Positions 16,562-25,450 are shown, counted from the stretch's first letter. The stretch is 41,712 bases of DNA from Acidimicrobiaceae bacterium (GCA_003164095.1 PLRX01000145.1:1-41712); one strand, 5' to 3'. The notes: a model not told the origin generated them from the letters alone. Made by a program: numbers and translations.

Positions 16562-17485
16562 ATGGCCCCAGTCGAACTCGACGGCAGCACCATCGTCATC
16601 ACCGGGGCCACTGGCCAGGTGGCCGAGCCGGTGGCCATCGCCCTGGCCGCCACCAACGAGGTGGTGGCCGGTGCCCGGTTCCGTGACTCGGCAGCCCGCG
16701 AGCGCCTCGAGGCGGCCGGGGTGCGCTGCGTCCCCATCGACCTGCTGACCGGCGACGTGTCGGGACTGCCGGCCGACGCCGACTACGTCGTCAACTTCGC
16801 CGTGGCCAAGTCCAACGAGTGGGAGAAGGACCTCCGGGCCAACAGCGGCGGCCTGGCCTACCTGATGGAGCACCATCAGGACGCACGGGCGTTCCTCCAC
16901 TGCTCCACCACCGGGATCTACCGGCCGATGGGCCACCACGTCTTCGCCGAGGGCGACCCCCTGGGCGACAACCACGGCGTCTGGCCGTTCCTGCGGACGT
17001 ACAGCATCTGCAAGATCGCTGCCGAGGCGACCGCCCTGTGGGCGGCCGACCGCTTCGAACTGCCGACCACCATCGCCCGGCTGTCGGTCCCCTACGGCGA
17101 CCGGGGCGGCTGGCCGGCCATCCACCTCGAGATGATGCTCAACGGGTCACCCGTGCCGGTGCACGTCGACGCCCCGAGCACCTACCACCCCATCCACGAG
17201 GACGACATCATCGCCATGGTGCCCGGACTGCTCGGGGCGGCGGATACGCCCGCCACCGTCGTCAACTGGGGCGGGAGCCAGGCAGCCAGCATCGAGGAGT
17301 GGTGCGGCTACCTGGGCGAGCTCACCGGACTGGCCCCGACGTTCGCACCCACCACCGAGACCATCGACAGCGTGGAGATCGACCTCACCAGGATGCACGA
17401 GCTGGTCGGCCCCACCTCCGTCGCCTGGAAGGATGGCATGCGCCGCATGGTGGAGTCCCGGCACCCGGAGCTGCTGCAGGGCTGA
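16562..17485 (+). CDS. NAD-dependent epimerase/dehydratase (extended SDR)
   Basis: 307 residues. The nucleotide-binding turn is TGATGQVAEP (14-23). The catalytic Tyr147 and Lys151 are in TYSICKIAAE, with the upstream Ser/Thr in HCSTTGIY. Substrate-loop sequences PYGDRGGWP and YHPIHEDDI are typical of the sugar-nucleotide epimerase/dehydratase group, though NAD-binding GATGQV rather than GGxGFIG is a small deviation. GAGGAG lies about 7 bases before ATG 16562. It may act on a sugar or an unrelated carbonyl; the polysaccharide locus begins only 1.5 kb away but the link is not proven. Confidence 0.85.
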   Translation: MAPVELDGSTIVITGATGQVAEPVAIALAATNEVVAGARFRDSAARERLEAAGVRCVPIDLLTGDVSGLPADADYVVNFAVAKSNEWEKDLRANSGGLAYLMEHHQDARAFLHCSTTGIYRPMGHHVFAEGDPLGDNHGVWPFLRTYSICKIAAEATALWAADRFELPTTIARLSVPYGDRGGWPAIHLEMMLNGSPVPVHVDAPSTYHPIHEDDIIAMVPGLLGAADTPATVVNWGGSQAASIEEWCGYLGELTGLAPTFAPTTETIDSVEIDLTRMHELVGPTSVAWKDGMRRMVESRHPELLQG

Positions 17486-17494
17486 CCGGCAGGC

Positions 17495-17911
17495 TCAGCC
17501 GTCCACGGGTCGCGCCGCGTCCGCCGGTCCGACGACCCAGGCGAGGCGTACCGCCGGACCCGGCACGACCAGCCGCTGTCCCTGCATGAGCACCAGGACC
17601 AGCTCGCCGCCCGGCGAGGCGTGGAGCCAGCGGGCCGTGCCCGGGTAGACGGCCAGGAGCGGCCCGAGCGTGTCGGGCCGCTTCGGGTCGAGGTGATACC
17701 CGACCCCGTCGACCTCGAGGTCGAACGGGTCCGCCAGCACCACGTCGGTCGCACCGAAGCGCAGGGTCACCCGGTCCTGAATGACGATGCCCGTCAACAC
17801 CGGGTCGTCCAGGAGGAACTCGATTCCCCCGTCGGGCAGCTCGCGGGGGTGGAAGCCACCCGGCTCTGGCACGTCGGCGGACCCGCGGGTCCCGGTCGGT
17901 GCGCCACTCAC
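17495..17911 (-). CDS. Conserved hypothetical protein
   Basis: 138 residues, no signal or membrane segment. The middle (about 28-125) is beta-rich: GIEFLLDDPVLTGIVIQDRV, then TDVVLADPFDLEVDG and LAVYPGTARWLHASPGGELVLVLM, ending with GPAVRLAWVVGP. This could be a small barrel. I do not recognise the family. GTG start at 17911 follows GGGAA about 10 bases upstream. It is convergent with the SDR gene (9-base gap). Confidence 0.6.
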   Translation of the reverse strand: MSGAPTGTRGSADVPEPGGFHPRELPDGGIEFLLDDPVLTGIVIQDRVTLRFGATDVVLADPFDLEVDGVGYHLDPKRPDTLGPLLAVYPGTARWLHASPGGELVLVLMQGQRLVVPGPAVRLAWVVGPADAARPVDG

Positions 17912-17987
17912 CAGGCCATGTTCCCATCCGGGACCGCCCCCGGTCGATGATGCCGCAGCAACGGTGCCGCCTCTCGAACGCGGTCGG

Positions 17988-18533
17988 TCAGTAGCTGGGC
18001 CAGAGCAGGGCGGCCAGACGCCCCGTCAGATCGTCGAGCTCGTCGGCGGTCGCCTCGTAGCCGGCGTAGGGCCCGCCGAACGGGTCGGCCACGTCATCCC
18101 CGGGCGACACGTGCGCCAGCGCGGTGCGTTCGCGGTCACCCTGGGCGGCACGGATCCACGCCGCGGCGTCCTGGCCCGGCAGCCGGGGCCCGATGAACTC
18201 CCCCCGCCTCACGATCTCTTTCAGCCGGAACGTGCGCTCCCACGCCACGGGTTCGAGCAGGACGGCCTCCTGCACGTGTCGCAGGCTCATCCCGATGACG
18301 AGGTCGGCGGCCGCCACCATGGGTGCCGTCAGCGTCGTGCTTCGATGGGAGGTCAGGTCCACGCCGCGTCGGAGCATGACCTCCACCACCTCGTCGGGCG
18401 CCGGGATGCCGGCGTCGCCGAGGCCGGCGGACGCGACCCCGGGTCGTCCCGCGCGAGCGGCCGCCTGCCCGGAGAAGAGCGAGGCGGCCATCGGGGACCG
18501 GCAGATGTTGGCTGTACAGACGAAGAGGACCAG
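17988..18533 (-). CDS. Low-molecular-weight protein-tyrosine phosphatase, non-ATG start
   Basis: 181 residues if translation begins at the rare CTG 18533. The catalytic loop VCTANICRSPM (5-15) has Cys6 and Arg12-Ser13; the general-acid Asp is probably in VADPFGGP. These enzymes dephosphorylate tyrosine kinases, often the Wzc-type BY-kinase of exopolysaccharide loci, and such a protein lies at 35784-37415. In-frame TAG occurs 5 codons upstream of the CTG, and no ATG/GTG/TTG precedes the catalytic loop. The only nearby ATG (18544) is one frame off, so either CTG is used or one base has been lost. Starting at the in-frame ATG 18491 would remove the catalytic Cys. Confidence 0.8.
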   Translation of the reverse strand: MVLFVCTANICRSPMAASLFSGQAAARAGRPGVASAGLGDAGIPAPDEVVEVMLRRGVDLTSHRSTTLTAPMVAAADLVIGMSLRHVQEAVLLEPVAWERTFRLKEIVRRGEFIGPRLPGQDAAAWIRAAQGDRERTALAHVSPGDDVADPFGGPYAGYEATADELDDLTGRLAALLWPSY

Positions 18534-18568
18534 AACAGGCGCATCCTACCGTTGGTGCCGTTCGCGAC

Positions 18569-18588
18569 CCCCCGACTAGCCTCGGGGG
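18569..18588. other. Palindrome with TAGCCT core in divergent promoter region
   Basis: CCCCCGA (18569-18575) pairs with TCGGGGG (18582-18588), loop CTAGCC. It lies between the divergent phosphatase and SnoaL-like genes. The loop contains TAGCCT/TAGTCG -10-like hexamers, so it could be an operator overlapping a promoter rather than a terminator. Confidence 0.3.
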
Positions 18589-18660
18589 TTCGGCGGCCGG
18601 GGCGGGACCCGTGAGGGGACTGCAGCCCGTGGTCGGGAGTTCCGGGGCACTGGGGAGATC

Positions 18661-19053
18661 GTGACGTCCAACGCAGACATCGTCCGGAGCGTGACGACGG
18701 CACTCGAGCAGGGCGACGCGTTCGGCGTCATGGCCCATGTCGCCCGGGACGTCGTGTGGACGGTGCACGCCCAGGACACGACGGCTGCCCCGTGGTTCGG
18801 CGTCTACCGGGGCAAGCGGGCGGTCATCGACCTGCTCGCCGCCCTGGCCGACATCGAGTTCACCTCGGCCGACCAGTCCGATCTCATCGCCGACGGCGAC
18901 ACCGTGGTCACCATCGCACGACTGATCTTCGACGGGCCCTCCGGCCACCACGTCGAGACGGACGAGGTCCAAGTGTGGAAGCTCGTCGACGGGAAGATCG
19001 TCACGGTCGACGTGCTGCTCGACACGGCCGCCGTCGCCGCCGGCTTCAGGTGA
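18661..19053 (+). CDS. SnoaL-like/NTF2-like polyketide-cyclase-fold protein
   Basis: 130 residues with the NTF2 cone: VRSVTTALEQGDAFGVMAHVARDVVWTVH, PWFGVYRGKRAVIDLLAAL, and strands TVVTIARLIFDG and VQVWKLVDGKIVTVDVLLD. Family members range from ketosteroid isomerases to noncatalytic small-molecule binders; no catalytic role is assigned. GTG 18661 has GGGGAGA directly upstream. Its stop overlaps the glycosyltransferase start (GTGA), so the two are translationally coupled. Confidence 0.82.
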   Translation: MTSNADIVRSVTTALEQGDAFGVMAHVARDVVWTVHAQDTTAAPWFGVYRGKRAVIDLLAALADIEFTSADQSDLIADGDTVVTIARLIFDGPSGHHVETDEVQVWKLVDGKIVTVDVLLDTAAVAAGFR

Positions 19054-20150
19054 GCCGACCCGACGTCGCCCTGGCCCACGACTACCTGACCCAGCGGGGT
19101 GGGGCCGAACGGGTCGTCCTCACGCTGGCCGGCGGCTACCCCGGGGCCGCCATCCACACCTCGCTGTACGACCCGGACGGGACGTTCCCGGAGTTCCGCG
19201 ACTACACGGTCGTCACCTCGCCCCTCGACCGCATCAGAATCCTGCGCGACCACCACCGCCTGGCTCTCCCCCTGCTCGCTCTGGCCTTCGACCGGCTCCA
19301 CATCGACGCCGAGGTCACCATCTGCTCGTCGAGCGGGTGGGCCCACGGCGCACCGGTGACGGGGGCGAAGATCGTCTACTGCTACAACCCCGCTCGCTGG
19401 CTCTACCAACAGCGCGACCAGTACCTCGTTGGGTCGTCGGCGCTGTCGTCGGCCGCGCTCGCCGCCATGGCCCCGGCCCTGCGGCGCTGGGACCGCAGGG
19501 CGGCGGCCACGGCCGACCGGTACCTCGTCATCTCCCGCGCCGTGCGGGACAGGGTGGCCGACGTCTACGGCATCGACGCCGACATCGTGCCGCCGCCCGT
19601 CCACATCGACGTCGCCGCTCCGGCCCGGGCGCCGGCCGGGGTGGTGCCCGGCTTCCTGCTTTGTGTCTCCCGGCTCCTCGCCTACAAGAACGTGGGGGCG
19701 GTGGTCGAGGCCGTCGCCCGGCGTCCGGACCTGCGCCTGGTGGTCGTGGGCAGCGGGCCCCTCGCCGAGGAACTGGCGGCCACGGCACCGTCGAACGTGA
19801 CGCTCCTCGGGCGGGTCGACGATGACGAGCTGCGCTGGCTGTACGGGGCCTGCCTGGGCCTCGTGGCCGCCTCCTACGAGGACTTCGGGCTCACCCCGCT
19901 CGAGGCCGCCGCCTTCGGGCGCCCCACCGCCGCCCTGCGCTGGGGTGGGTTCCTCGACACGATCGTCGAGGGGGAGACAGGGGTGCTGTTCGACGAGCCC
20001 GAGCCGACCGCGATCGCCGCCGCCATCGACGAACTCCTCACCACCGCATGGTCCGAGGAGGCACTCGTCGCTCACGCCTCCCGGTACTCGCCGGACCGGT
20101 TCCTGGCCTCGGTGGCCGCCGTGGTGGACGAGGTCCGCCCGGGACGCTGA
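19050..20150 (+). CDS. GT4-family glycosyltransferase
   Basis: 366 residues, GT-B fold. N-terminal acceptor domain: ALAHDYLTQRGGAERVVL. C-terminal donor domain: FLLCVSRLLAYKNVGAVVEA, then VVVGSGPL and LGRVDDDELRWLYGAC. The EX7E motif is EDFGLTPLE (Glu277 and Glu285). It transfers a sugar from a nucleotide donor at the cytosolic face, in the style of capsule GT4 enzymes. GTG 19050 overlaps the upstream TGA by GTGA. It is convergent with the initiating transferase gene. Confidence 0.9.
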   Translation: MSRPDVALAHDYLTQRGGAERVVLTLAGGYPGAAIHTSLYDPDGTFPEFRDYTVVTSPLDRIRILRDHHRLALPLLALAFDRLHIDAEVTICSSSGWAHGAPVTGAKIVYCYNPARWLYQQRDQYLVGSSALSSAALAAMAPALRRWDRRAAATADRYLVISRAVRDRVADVYGIDADIVPPPVHIDVAAPARAPAGVVPGFLLCVSRLLAYKNVGAVVEAVARRPDLRLVVVGSGPLAEELAATAPSNVTLLGRVDDDELRWLYGACLGLVAASYEDFGLTPLEAAAFGRPTAALRWGGFLDTIVEGETGVLFDEPEPTAIAAAIDELLTTAWSEEALVAHASRYSPDRFLASVAAVVDEVRPGR

Positions 20151-20210
20151 CACGTGGGTCGGCTGAGGAACAGCTCCGCTGGGGAACGGGTCAGCCGGGA
20201 GGCAGGTCGT

Positions 20211-21722
20211 TCAGGAGGCGCCGCGGCCCTTGAAGATGGTCGCCGGGGTCTGCCAGAGGATCTGCATGTCCCACCAGAACGACCACGACGCGACGTACAG
20301 GTAGTCGAGCCGGCAGAGCTCGAGGTGGGACAGCTCGTTGCGCCCCGATACCTGCCACAGCCCGGTCATGCCCGGCCGGGCCTCGAAGCGCTTGCGCGCC
20401 CAACCCTCGATGCCGGCGGCCTCCTCGACCACGAAGGGGCGCGGGCCGACGAGCGACATGTCGCCCTTCCAGACGTTGATGAGCTGGGGCAGCTCGTCGA
20501 GGCTGGTGCGGCGGAGGAAGTGGCCGACGCGGGTGACCCGGGGGTCGTCGCTCACCTTGAACAGCGGGCCGTCCACCTCGTTGAGGTGCAGGATCTCGGC
20601 CTTGCGCTCCTCGGCGTCCTCGGACATGGTGCGGAACTTGAGCACTGAGAAGGTCCGCTCGTTGCGACCGGTCCTCGCCTGGCGAAAGAAGACCGGGCCC
20701 GGACTGGTGCACGCGATGATGATGGAGACGGCCAGGAAGAAGGGCGAAAGCAGCACCAGGATCACCGACGAGACCACGACGTCGAAGGTGCGCTTGAAGA
20801 AGCGTGAGCTGGCCGACAGCGACGCCGGGGCGATGTCGATCATCGGGAGGCCCGACAGGTCCTCGACGTGGGACCGGCTGGTGATCAGCTCGTAGTAGCG
20901 CGGCACGATGGAGACACCGACCTTGCCCGAGAGCGCCTTGAGCATCTCGGTGGTGCGCTCGGGGTGCGTCCGCGAGAAACAGACGACGACCCGTGCCACG
21001 TCGTGGCGGCGGCACAGCTCGGGCAGGTCCTCGAGCTCGCCCAGGACGTCGCTCCGGCCGAGCGGGCTGTCGTCGACGAAGCCGACGAAGTTGACGCTGG
21101 AGTGCGCCCGCAGGTGGCTGGCCACGGTCTGGGCCAGCTTGCCGGTCCCGACCACGATGACCGGCACCGACCCGGTGGGTGCCCGACCCATGAGGCCGAA
21201 CGAGACGACCCGGGCCAGCGGCACCGCGATGACGGCCACCAGGCACATGGCCAGGATCTTGCCGACGCTCCCGTCCTGGAATTGGTACGCCTGGTGGGCG
21301 ACGTAGCCGACGATGGCGTACAGGAACCCACTGACCAGCAGGGCGTGGACGATATTGCGCAGGTCGCTGAAGACGCTGAGGGAGATCCGGCGGGTCGACC
21401 CCCGGTACAGGCTGTACACGGCGAACACCCCGATGAACACCGGGATCATCGCCAGGTTCAGGAACATGATCGGGCCGAGCCGGTCCGCCGTCGTCTCCGG
21501 GTTGGAGGACACGGCGCTGACGAGCAGCGGGCTCACTACGGCGGCCGTGGCCAGTCCGACGACGTCGGCGATGAGGAGGCGTCGCAGCACGTGACGGCGC
21601 ACGCGGGCGACGGCGCCGGCGTGGTCACCGAGGTCGACGGCCATGCCGTTCCCGGTGGGAACGACGATCGCGTCCAGCCGACGCTCGACGAGCTGCTCCA
21701 CCTCCTCCTCACGAATCGCCAT
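20211..21722 (-). CDS. Initiating polyprenyl-phosphate sugar phosphotransferase (WbaP/CpsE type)
   Basis: 503 residues. Four N-terminal membrane segments (about 46-73, 83-107, 122-143, 155-178) are followed by a Rossmann-like domain (SVPVIVVGTGKLAQTVASHL, 185-204). The C-terminal bacterial sugar transferase domain (310-503) starts KRTFDVVVSSVILVLL. It contains FRQARTGRNERTF, LKFRTM, the catalytic Asp409-Glu410 in TSLDELPQLINVWKGDMSLV, and GMTGLWQVSGRN. It transfers a sugar-1-phosphate to undecaprenyl phosphate and starts repeat-unit assembly. A sigma-A-like promoter with a palindromic site near the predicted start lies upstream. GGAGGAAAGG is unusually far (about 18 bases) from ATG 21722. Confidence 0.93.
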   Translation of the reverse strand: MAIREEEVEQLVERRLDAIVVPTGNGMAVDLGDHAGAVARVRRHVLRRLLIADVVGLATAAVVSPLLVSAVSSNPETTADRLGPIMFLNLAMIPVFIGVFAVYSLYRGSTRRISLSVFSDLRNIVHALLVSGFLYAIVGYVAHQAYQFQDGSVGKILAMCLVAVIAVPLARVVSFGLMGRAPTGSVPVIVVGTGKLAQTVASHLRAHSSVNFVGFVDDSPLGRSDVLGELEDLPELCRRHDVARVVVCFSRTHPERTTEMLKALSGKVGVSIVPRYYELITSRSHVEDLSGLPMIDIAPASLSASSRFFKRTFDVVVSSVILVLLSPFFLAVSIIIACTSPGPVFFRQARTGRNERTFSVLKFRTMSEDAEERKAEILHLNEVDGPLFKVSDDPRVTRVGHFLRRTSLDELPQLINVWKGDMSLVGPRPFVVEEAAGIEGWARKRFEARPGMTGLWQVSGRNELSHLELCRLDYLYVASWSFWWDMQILWQTPATIFKGRGAS

Positions 21723-21823
21723 GCCAGCCGCCCTGCCCTTTCCTCCACCGGACGTGACTCACCTGCGGGTTCTGGGTGCAACACCGGGTGCGCCCTCGTC
21801 CCTCGTACACGGGCCCACCACAC

Positions 21824-21833
21824 CGTTGCAACC
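21824..21833. promoter_or_regulatory. CGTTGCAACC palindromic operator candidate (initiating transferase)
   Basis: Identical 10-mer, in the same orientation, to 7836-7845 in front of the SipW/TasA unit. It lies just downstream of the predicted transcription start, a position typical for repression. A related half site GGGTGCAAC lies about 45 bases closer to the gene. Confidence 0.4.
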
Positions 21834-21841
21834 CTGGGTCA

Positions 21842-21870
21842 ATGCTAGATGCCGACAATCCCCTACACAA
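21842..21870 (-). promoter_or_regulatory. Sigma-A-like promoter of the initiating sugar transferase
   Basis: On the minus strand, TTGTGT (21870-21865), a 17-base spacer, then TAGCAT (21847-21842). Predicted start near 21835, giving a leader of about 113 bases. The surrounding 180-bp gap is visibly richer in A/T than its neighbours. Confidence 0.55.
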
Positions 21871-21902
21871 CCGGCAATTGGGCACCCGCAAGGATTGTTG
21901 CG

Positions 21903-24437
21903 CTACGGCGCCACCGGCGACGTGGCCAGCGAGTTCAGCGCCCGCACCCTGCCGCGTGGCGTCCCCTCGGTTGCCGGCTCCGGACGCAGCACCGTCGAGG
22001 ACGAGCCGCCGGGGGGCAGATGGAACCACGAGTCGTCGGGCGTGAACCCCGGGACGTCGACGTGGACGTACTGGGCGAAGCGTCGCGTCGAAACCGTGAG
22101 GAGCCACACCCCCCCATCGGCCGGTTCGAGCTGCGCCTGAAGCCCCAGGTCAGGATCGAGCCCGCGGGCCGCACCGCCGGGCAGGTACCCGGTGGAGGCG
22201 ACGACGGCACCTGCGGCGTCCCGCAGGTCCACCGTCACCAGCTCGAAGGGCCGGGGACCGAACCGGTAGGCGTACGACAGGTCACGGAAGCCGTCGAACA
22301 GCGCGTCGGCCCGGACGGCCAGTCCGCCCCGCGCCGGCACCGTCACGGGGTGTGCGGCCTCCTCCACCTGGTGGGAGGCGGTGTGGAGGCCGACCACTAC
22401 CGTGCCTTCGACCGGCTCGGCCAGGTCGTTGACGAGGTGCAGGCCGAGCCCGTTGAGCTCCTCGTCGGTGACGAGCACGGCGACAGGGGCGAACCCCCGG
22501 CGGAGGACGAACCACGGCGCCTTGGGCCGGCCCGACGCGTCGACGAGGCCCCAGCCGGCCCCGTGGCGCAGGTCGCGCAGGGCGATGCCCAGCATGCCCG
22601 CGCAGCGCGAGCCGGGGCGCCGCCACTCCGCCACCGCCGCCGACCTGATCTCGGCCACAGCGGCCCGGCCCAGGTCGAGGGCCCGGTCGGGGTCGGTGCG
22701 CCACAGCTCGTCGATGTCTGCCCGGAAGAGGCTCGCCGCGTAGTGGTCCCGGACCGCCTCGAGGTCGTACCAGGACCCGGCATCGCGGTGGACGCCCCGC
22801 TGCCACCCCGACGCGAGGTGCGTGATGAGGTCGCCGCCGAACACCTCGTCCACCGTGGCACGCTCGGGAGGGACCGCGTTGGCCAGCCCTTCGGACACGA
22901 AGCGTGGATCGGACCGCCGCAGGTCCTCCAGCGGCAACCGGCCCATCCCCACGCCGAAGTAGTGGGACACGCCCGAGTCCGCCTGGAAGGGGAAGTCGCC
23001 CCCCGACGGCGACGAGGACAGGTACGGCACGCCCGGGAACCGGTTCGCCACCAGGGCCGGCAGCACGTCATGGATGATCGGCGACCGCCAGCGCTCGCGG
23101 TCGAGGCCGAACATCGCCGGTTGCTCCTCGACCTGCTGGCCACCGCAGACCACGGCCAGGGACGGATGGCGCCCGGCACGGTCCAGCTGGTCGGTGGCCT
23201 CGTCCCGCACGGTGTCGAGGAACTCCTGGTCGTCCGGGGGGTCGACGGGCCCCAGCATGAGGTCCTGCCAGACCAGGATGCCGGTCCGGTCGCAGAGTTC
23301 GAAGAACCGCTCGTCCTCGTAGACCGTCCCGCCGGGTATCCGCAGCATGTTCATGCCGCCCGTCCTGGCGAGGCCGACGGTGTGCTCGAGCTCGGCGTCC
23401 GACGCCTGGTACCCGACCGGGTCGACCGGGTACCAGCACGCCCCCCGGCAGAACACCGGGACACCGTTGACCGACAGCTGGAACCCCTCGTCGGACCGGT
23501 CGACCTCGATCGTCCTGAACCCGACCTCGCCCAGCTCGAGCACGACCCCCTCCACCTCCACGGCGACCGGGTAGAGCGGCTGGTCGCCGTGGGTGTGCGG
23601 CCACCAACGGTCCACGACGTCGAGGAGCAGCTCGCCCGACGCGACGATTCGGCCGTCCTCGCGCCTGACGTCGAGCGGTGCCCGACGGCCGTCGACCACG
23701 AGCTCGGCCGACCGCGGCCCCTCTTCCGACCGGACGCCCGCCCCCGCCAGCTCCACGACGACACGGACGGCGCCGGGCCCGGGGCCGGGGCCGTCAGTGT
23801 GCGAGGGACAGCTCGCCAGCACCTGGCTGGCCACCACCTCGACCGCTCCGGCGGGTCGCAGTGTGAGCGGCCGCCACGGCCCCACCGGGGCCGGCACCTC
23901 CGCCCACCCCGCCTGACGGCCGAGCAGGGTGGTCCTGAACCACCGCAGGTTCTGGCTCGAGAGTCCGGTGTACTTCCAGCGCGGGCGTGGTCGCCTCTGC
24001 TGGAGGACAGGGGTGAGCGCGGCAAACCGGAGCCACAGCTCGTTGTGCCCGCCGACCGCCGCGACCGACACCCGGTGGGTGGCGAACATCGACTCGGACC
24101 GGAGGAGGTGCTCGCCGTTCAGCCAGACGTCGGCCAGGGTGGCGAGGCCACCGGAGCCCAGCACCCATCCGTCCGGAGCCGGGGCCACCGGACCGTCGAA
24201 CCGGCAGCGGAACCACCAGTCCCGGCCGTCGAGGTCGTCGAGGGTGGGCTCGGGCAGCCCGCCGTCGCGCAGTGCCGAGGCGACGGTGCCCGGCACCGTG
24301 GCCGCCGTCCATCCGAGGTCGACCCCGGCCAGGTCGTCGGGCCCGGCCCGCTCGCCCGGCGGTGTGGCGGCGCACTCCCAGGCCGCCCCGGCCAGGAGGT
24401 CGCCGGGCGGCGTCGGTCCGGCGTCGTCACCCGCCAT
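21903..24437 (-). CDS. Glycoside hydrolase family 2-like (beta-mannosidase type), acid/base site altered
   Basis: 844 residues, no signal peptide. It has a sugar-binding N-terminal domain (WWFRCRFDGPV; LATLADVWLNGEHL; HNELWLRFAAL), immunoglobulin-like linker domains, and a TIM barrel (about 325-620) with GMNMLRIPGGTVYEDERFFELCDRTGILVWQDLM. The nucleophile candidate is Glu516 in RFVSEG. Where GH2 beta-mannosidases have a Gly-Asn-Asn-Glu acid/base motif after WCG or VCG, this protein has CGGQQVEEQ (431-439), so the acid/base Glu appears replaced by Gln435. It may be inactive, use Glu437/438, or be a glycan-binding or transglycosylating protein. It overlaps the DUF1839 stop by 11 bases and is the last gene of the leftward operon. 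Confidence 0.82.
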   Translation of the reverse strand: MAGDDAGPTPPGDLLAGAAWECAATPPGERAGPDDLAGVDLGWTAATVPGTVASALRDGGLPEPTLDDLDGRDWWFRCRFDGPVAPAPDGWVLGSGGLATLADVWLNGEHLLRSESMFATHRVSVAAVGGHNELWLRFAALTPVLQQRRPRPRWKYTGLSSQNLRWFRTTLLGRQAGWAEVPAPVGPWRPLTLRPAGAVEVVASQVLASCPSHTDGPGPGPGAVRVVVELAGAGVRSEEGPRSAELVVDGRRAPLDVRREDGRIVASGELLLDVVDRWWPHTHGDQPLYPVAVEVEGVVLELGEVGFRTIEVDRSDEGFQLSVNGVPVFCRGACWYPVDPVGYQASDAELEHTVGLARTGGMNMLRIPGGTVYEDERFFELCDRTGILVWQDLMLGPVDPPDDQEFLDTVRDEATDQLDRAGRHPSLAVVCGGQQVEEQPAMFGLDRERWRSPIIHDVLPALVANRFPGVPYLSSSPSGGDFPFQADSGVSHYFGVGMGRLPLEDLRRSDPRFVSEGLANAVPPERATVDEVFGGDLITHLASGWQRGVHRDAGSWYDLEAVRDHYAASLFRADIDELWRTDPDRALDLGRAAVAEIRSAAVAEWRRPGSRCAGMLGIALRDLRHGAGWGLVDASGRPKAPWFVLRRGFAPVAVLVTDEELNGLGLHLVNDLAEPVEGTVVVGLHTASHQVEEAAHPVTVPARGGLAVRADALFDGFRDLSYAYRFGPRPFELVTVDLRDAAGAVVASTGYLPGGAARGLDPDLGLQAQLEPADGGVWLLTVSTRRFAQYVHVDVPGFTPDDSWFHLPPGGSSSTVLRPEPATEGTPRGRVRALNSLATSPVAP

Positions 24438-25401
24438 ACCGGGCCCCCAGCACGCCCATGGCGTCGTCCCAGTTGGCGGCCATGTCGCCGAGGACGCCGT
24501 CGATGTCGACGGTGCGGCCGCGTGCGACCCGGGCCATGGCGAACTGGAGGCGCTTGGCTCCCTCGGACACCTCGCGCAGGGCGGTGGCGGCCGAGCCGGT
24601 GCCCGGCCCGTCGTGCTCGTTCAACCAGTCGACGAAGGAGGCGGCGAGCTCGGTGCTGGCACCGCACTGGCGGGACAGGCCGAACGAGTAGAGGTGGAAC
24701 ACCTCGAGGTCCTGGGTGGCGAGCCAGGGCAGGTCCTCCCGGAGGCGACCGGCCATCCGGCGCACCGGGTTGTCGGACGGGCGTCGGGCAAGGTGGTCCC
24801 GGGTCAGTGCCAGCACCCGGTCGACCAGGTCGGGGTCGTCGCGCCGGACACGGTCGAGTCGGATCCGCTCCATGTAGGGCGGCAGGGCCGCCGGGTCCTC
24901 GTGGGTGCCCAGACGGAAGAGCCCGTCGAAGTCGTCACCCTCGAGCTCGTAGTAGCCGGCGTTGTGGAAGTAGCCCAGTGCCCGTGCGTCCCGGTCGAGC
25001 CGGCTGGGGACGATGGTGGTCTTGACGTGGTGCGTCCCGTACGAGACCCCTGCGGTGTCCGGCAGGAACAGTGCGTCACCCTCGACGGTGCACAGCCGAC
25101 CCATGGCCAGCTGTTCCTCGACGTGGTCGACGACGGGCCGCCAGACGTTCATCTCGGCGACGTCGATGCCGTAGAGGGACCACAGGTCCTCGGGCGGGAA
25201 CTTGAAGAACGTCCACTGGTCACCCTCGAAGTCACAGCTCAGCGTGAAGGCCGAGGCGGCCACCGGATCGAGGTCCAGGGCGTTGAGCACCTCGATCCAG
25301 ACGTCGACGTAGCAGTTGGTCTCGGTCCAGCTGCGCTCGGAGGCGTGCAGCAGGTGCGGGACGAAGGTCTCCGCCCGCAGCGACAGCGGCGCGACGGTCA
25401 C
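24427..25401 (-). CDS. DUF1839 family protein
   Basis: 324 residues, cytosolic. The N-terminus LSLRAETFVPHLLHASERSW, then ETNCYVDVWIEVLNALDLDP and FEGDQWTFFKFPPEDL, are hallmarks of DUF1839. Further conserved-looking segments are SYGTHHVKTT, GYFHNAGYYELEGDDFDGLF and VFHLYSFGLSRQCGASTEL. The biochemical role is unknown. From memory, DUF1839 genes occur beside amino acid:[carrier protein] ligases in proteobacteria, as here; that should be checked. A role in transferring the carrier-bound aminoacyl group is my inference. GTG start 25401, 49 bases after the ligase gene. Confidence 0.88.
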   Translation of the reverse strand: MTVAPLSLRAETFVPHLLHASERSWTETNCYVDVWIEVLNALDLDPVAASAFTLSCDFEGDQWTFFKFPPEDLWSLYGIDVAEMNVWRPVVDHVEEQLAMGRLCTVEGDALFLPDTAGVSYGTHHVKTTIVPSRLDRDARALGYFHNAGYYELEGDDFDGLFRLGTHEDPAALPPYMERIRLDRVRRDDPDLVDRVLALTRDHLARRPSDNPVRRMAGRLREDLPWLATQDLEVFHLYSFGLSRQCGASTELAASFVDWLNEHDGPGTGSAATALREVSEGAKRLQFAMARVARGRTVDIDGVLGDMAANWDDAMGVLGARYGG

Positions 25402-25450
25402 CGCCGGACCCCGTGCCCGCGCCGCCCCGCCCCGCCCATGACCGTCGGTC

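Noticed and set aside
21723-21841. Leader of the initiating transferase as a c-di-GMP or similar riboswitch
   Set aside because: No conserved GEMM or other riboswitch core could be recognised; only the palindrome and a related half site were seen.
21849-25025. Rightward 1058-codon open frame antisense to GH2 and DUF1839
   Set aside because: High-GC shadow frame: low-complexity composition, no domain, and the opposite strand encodes clear families over the whole length.
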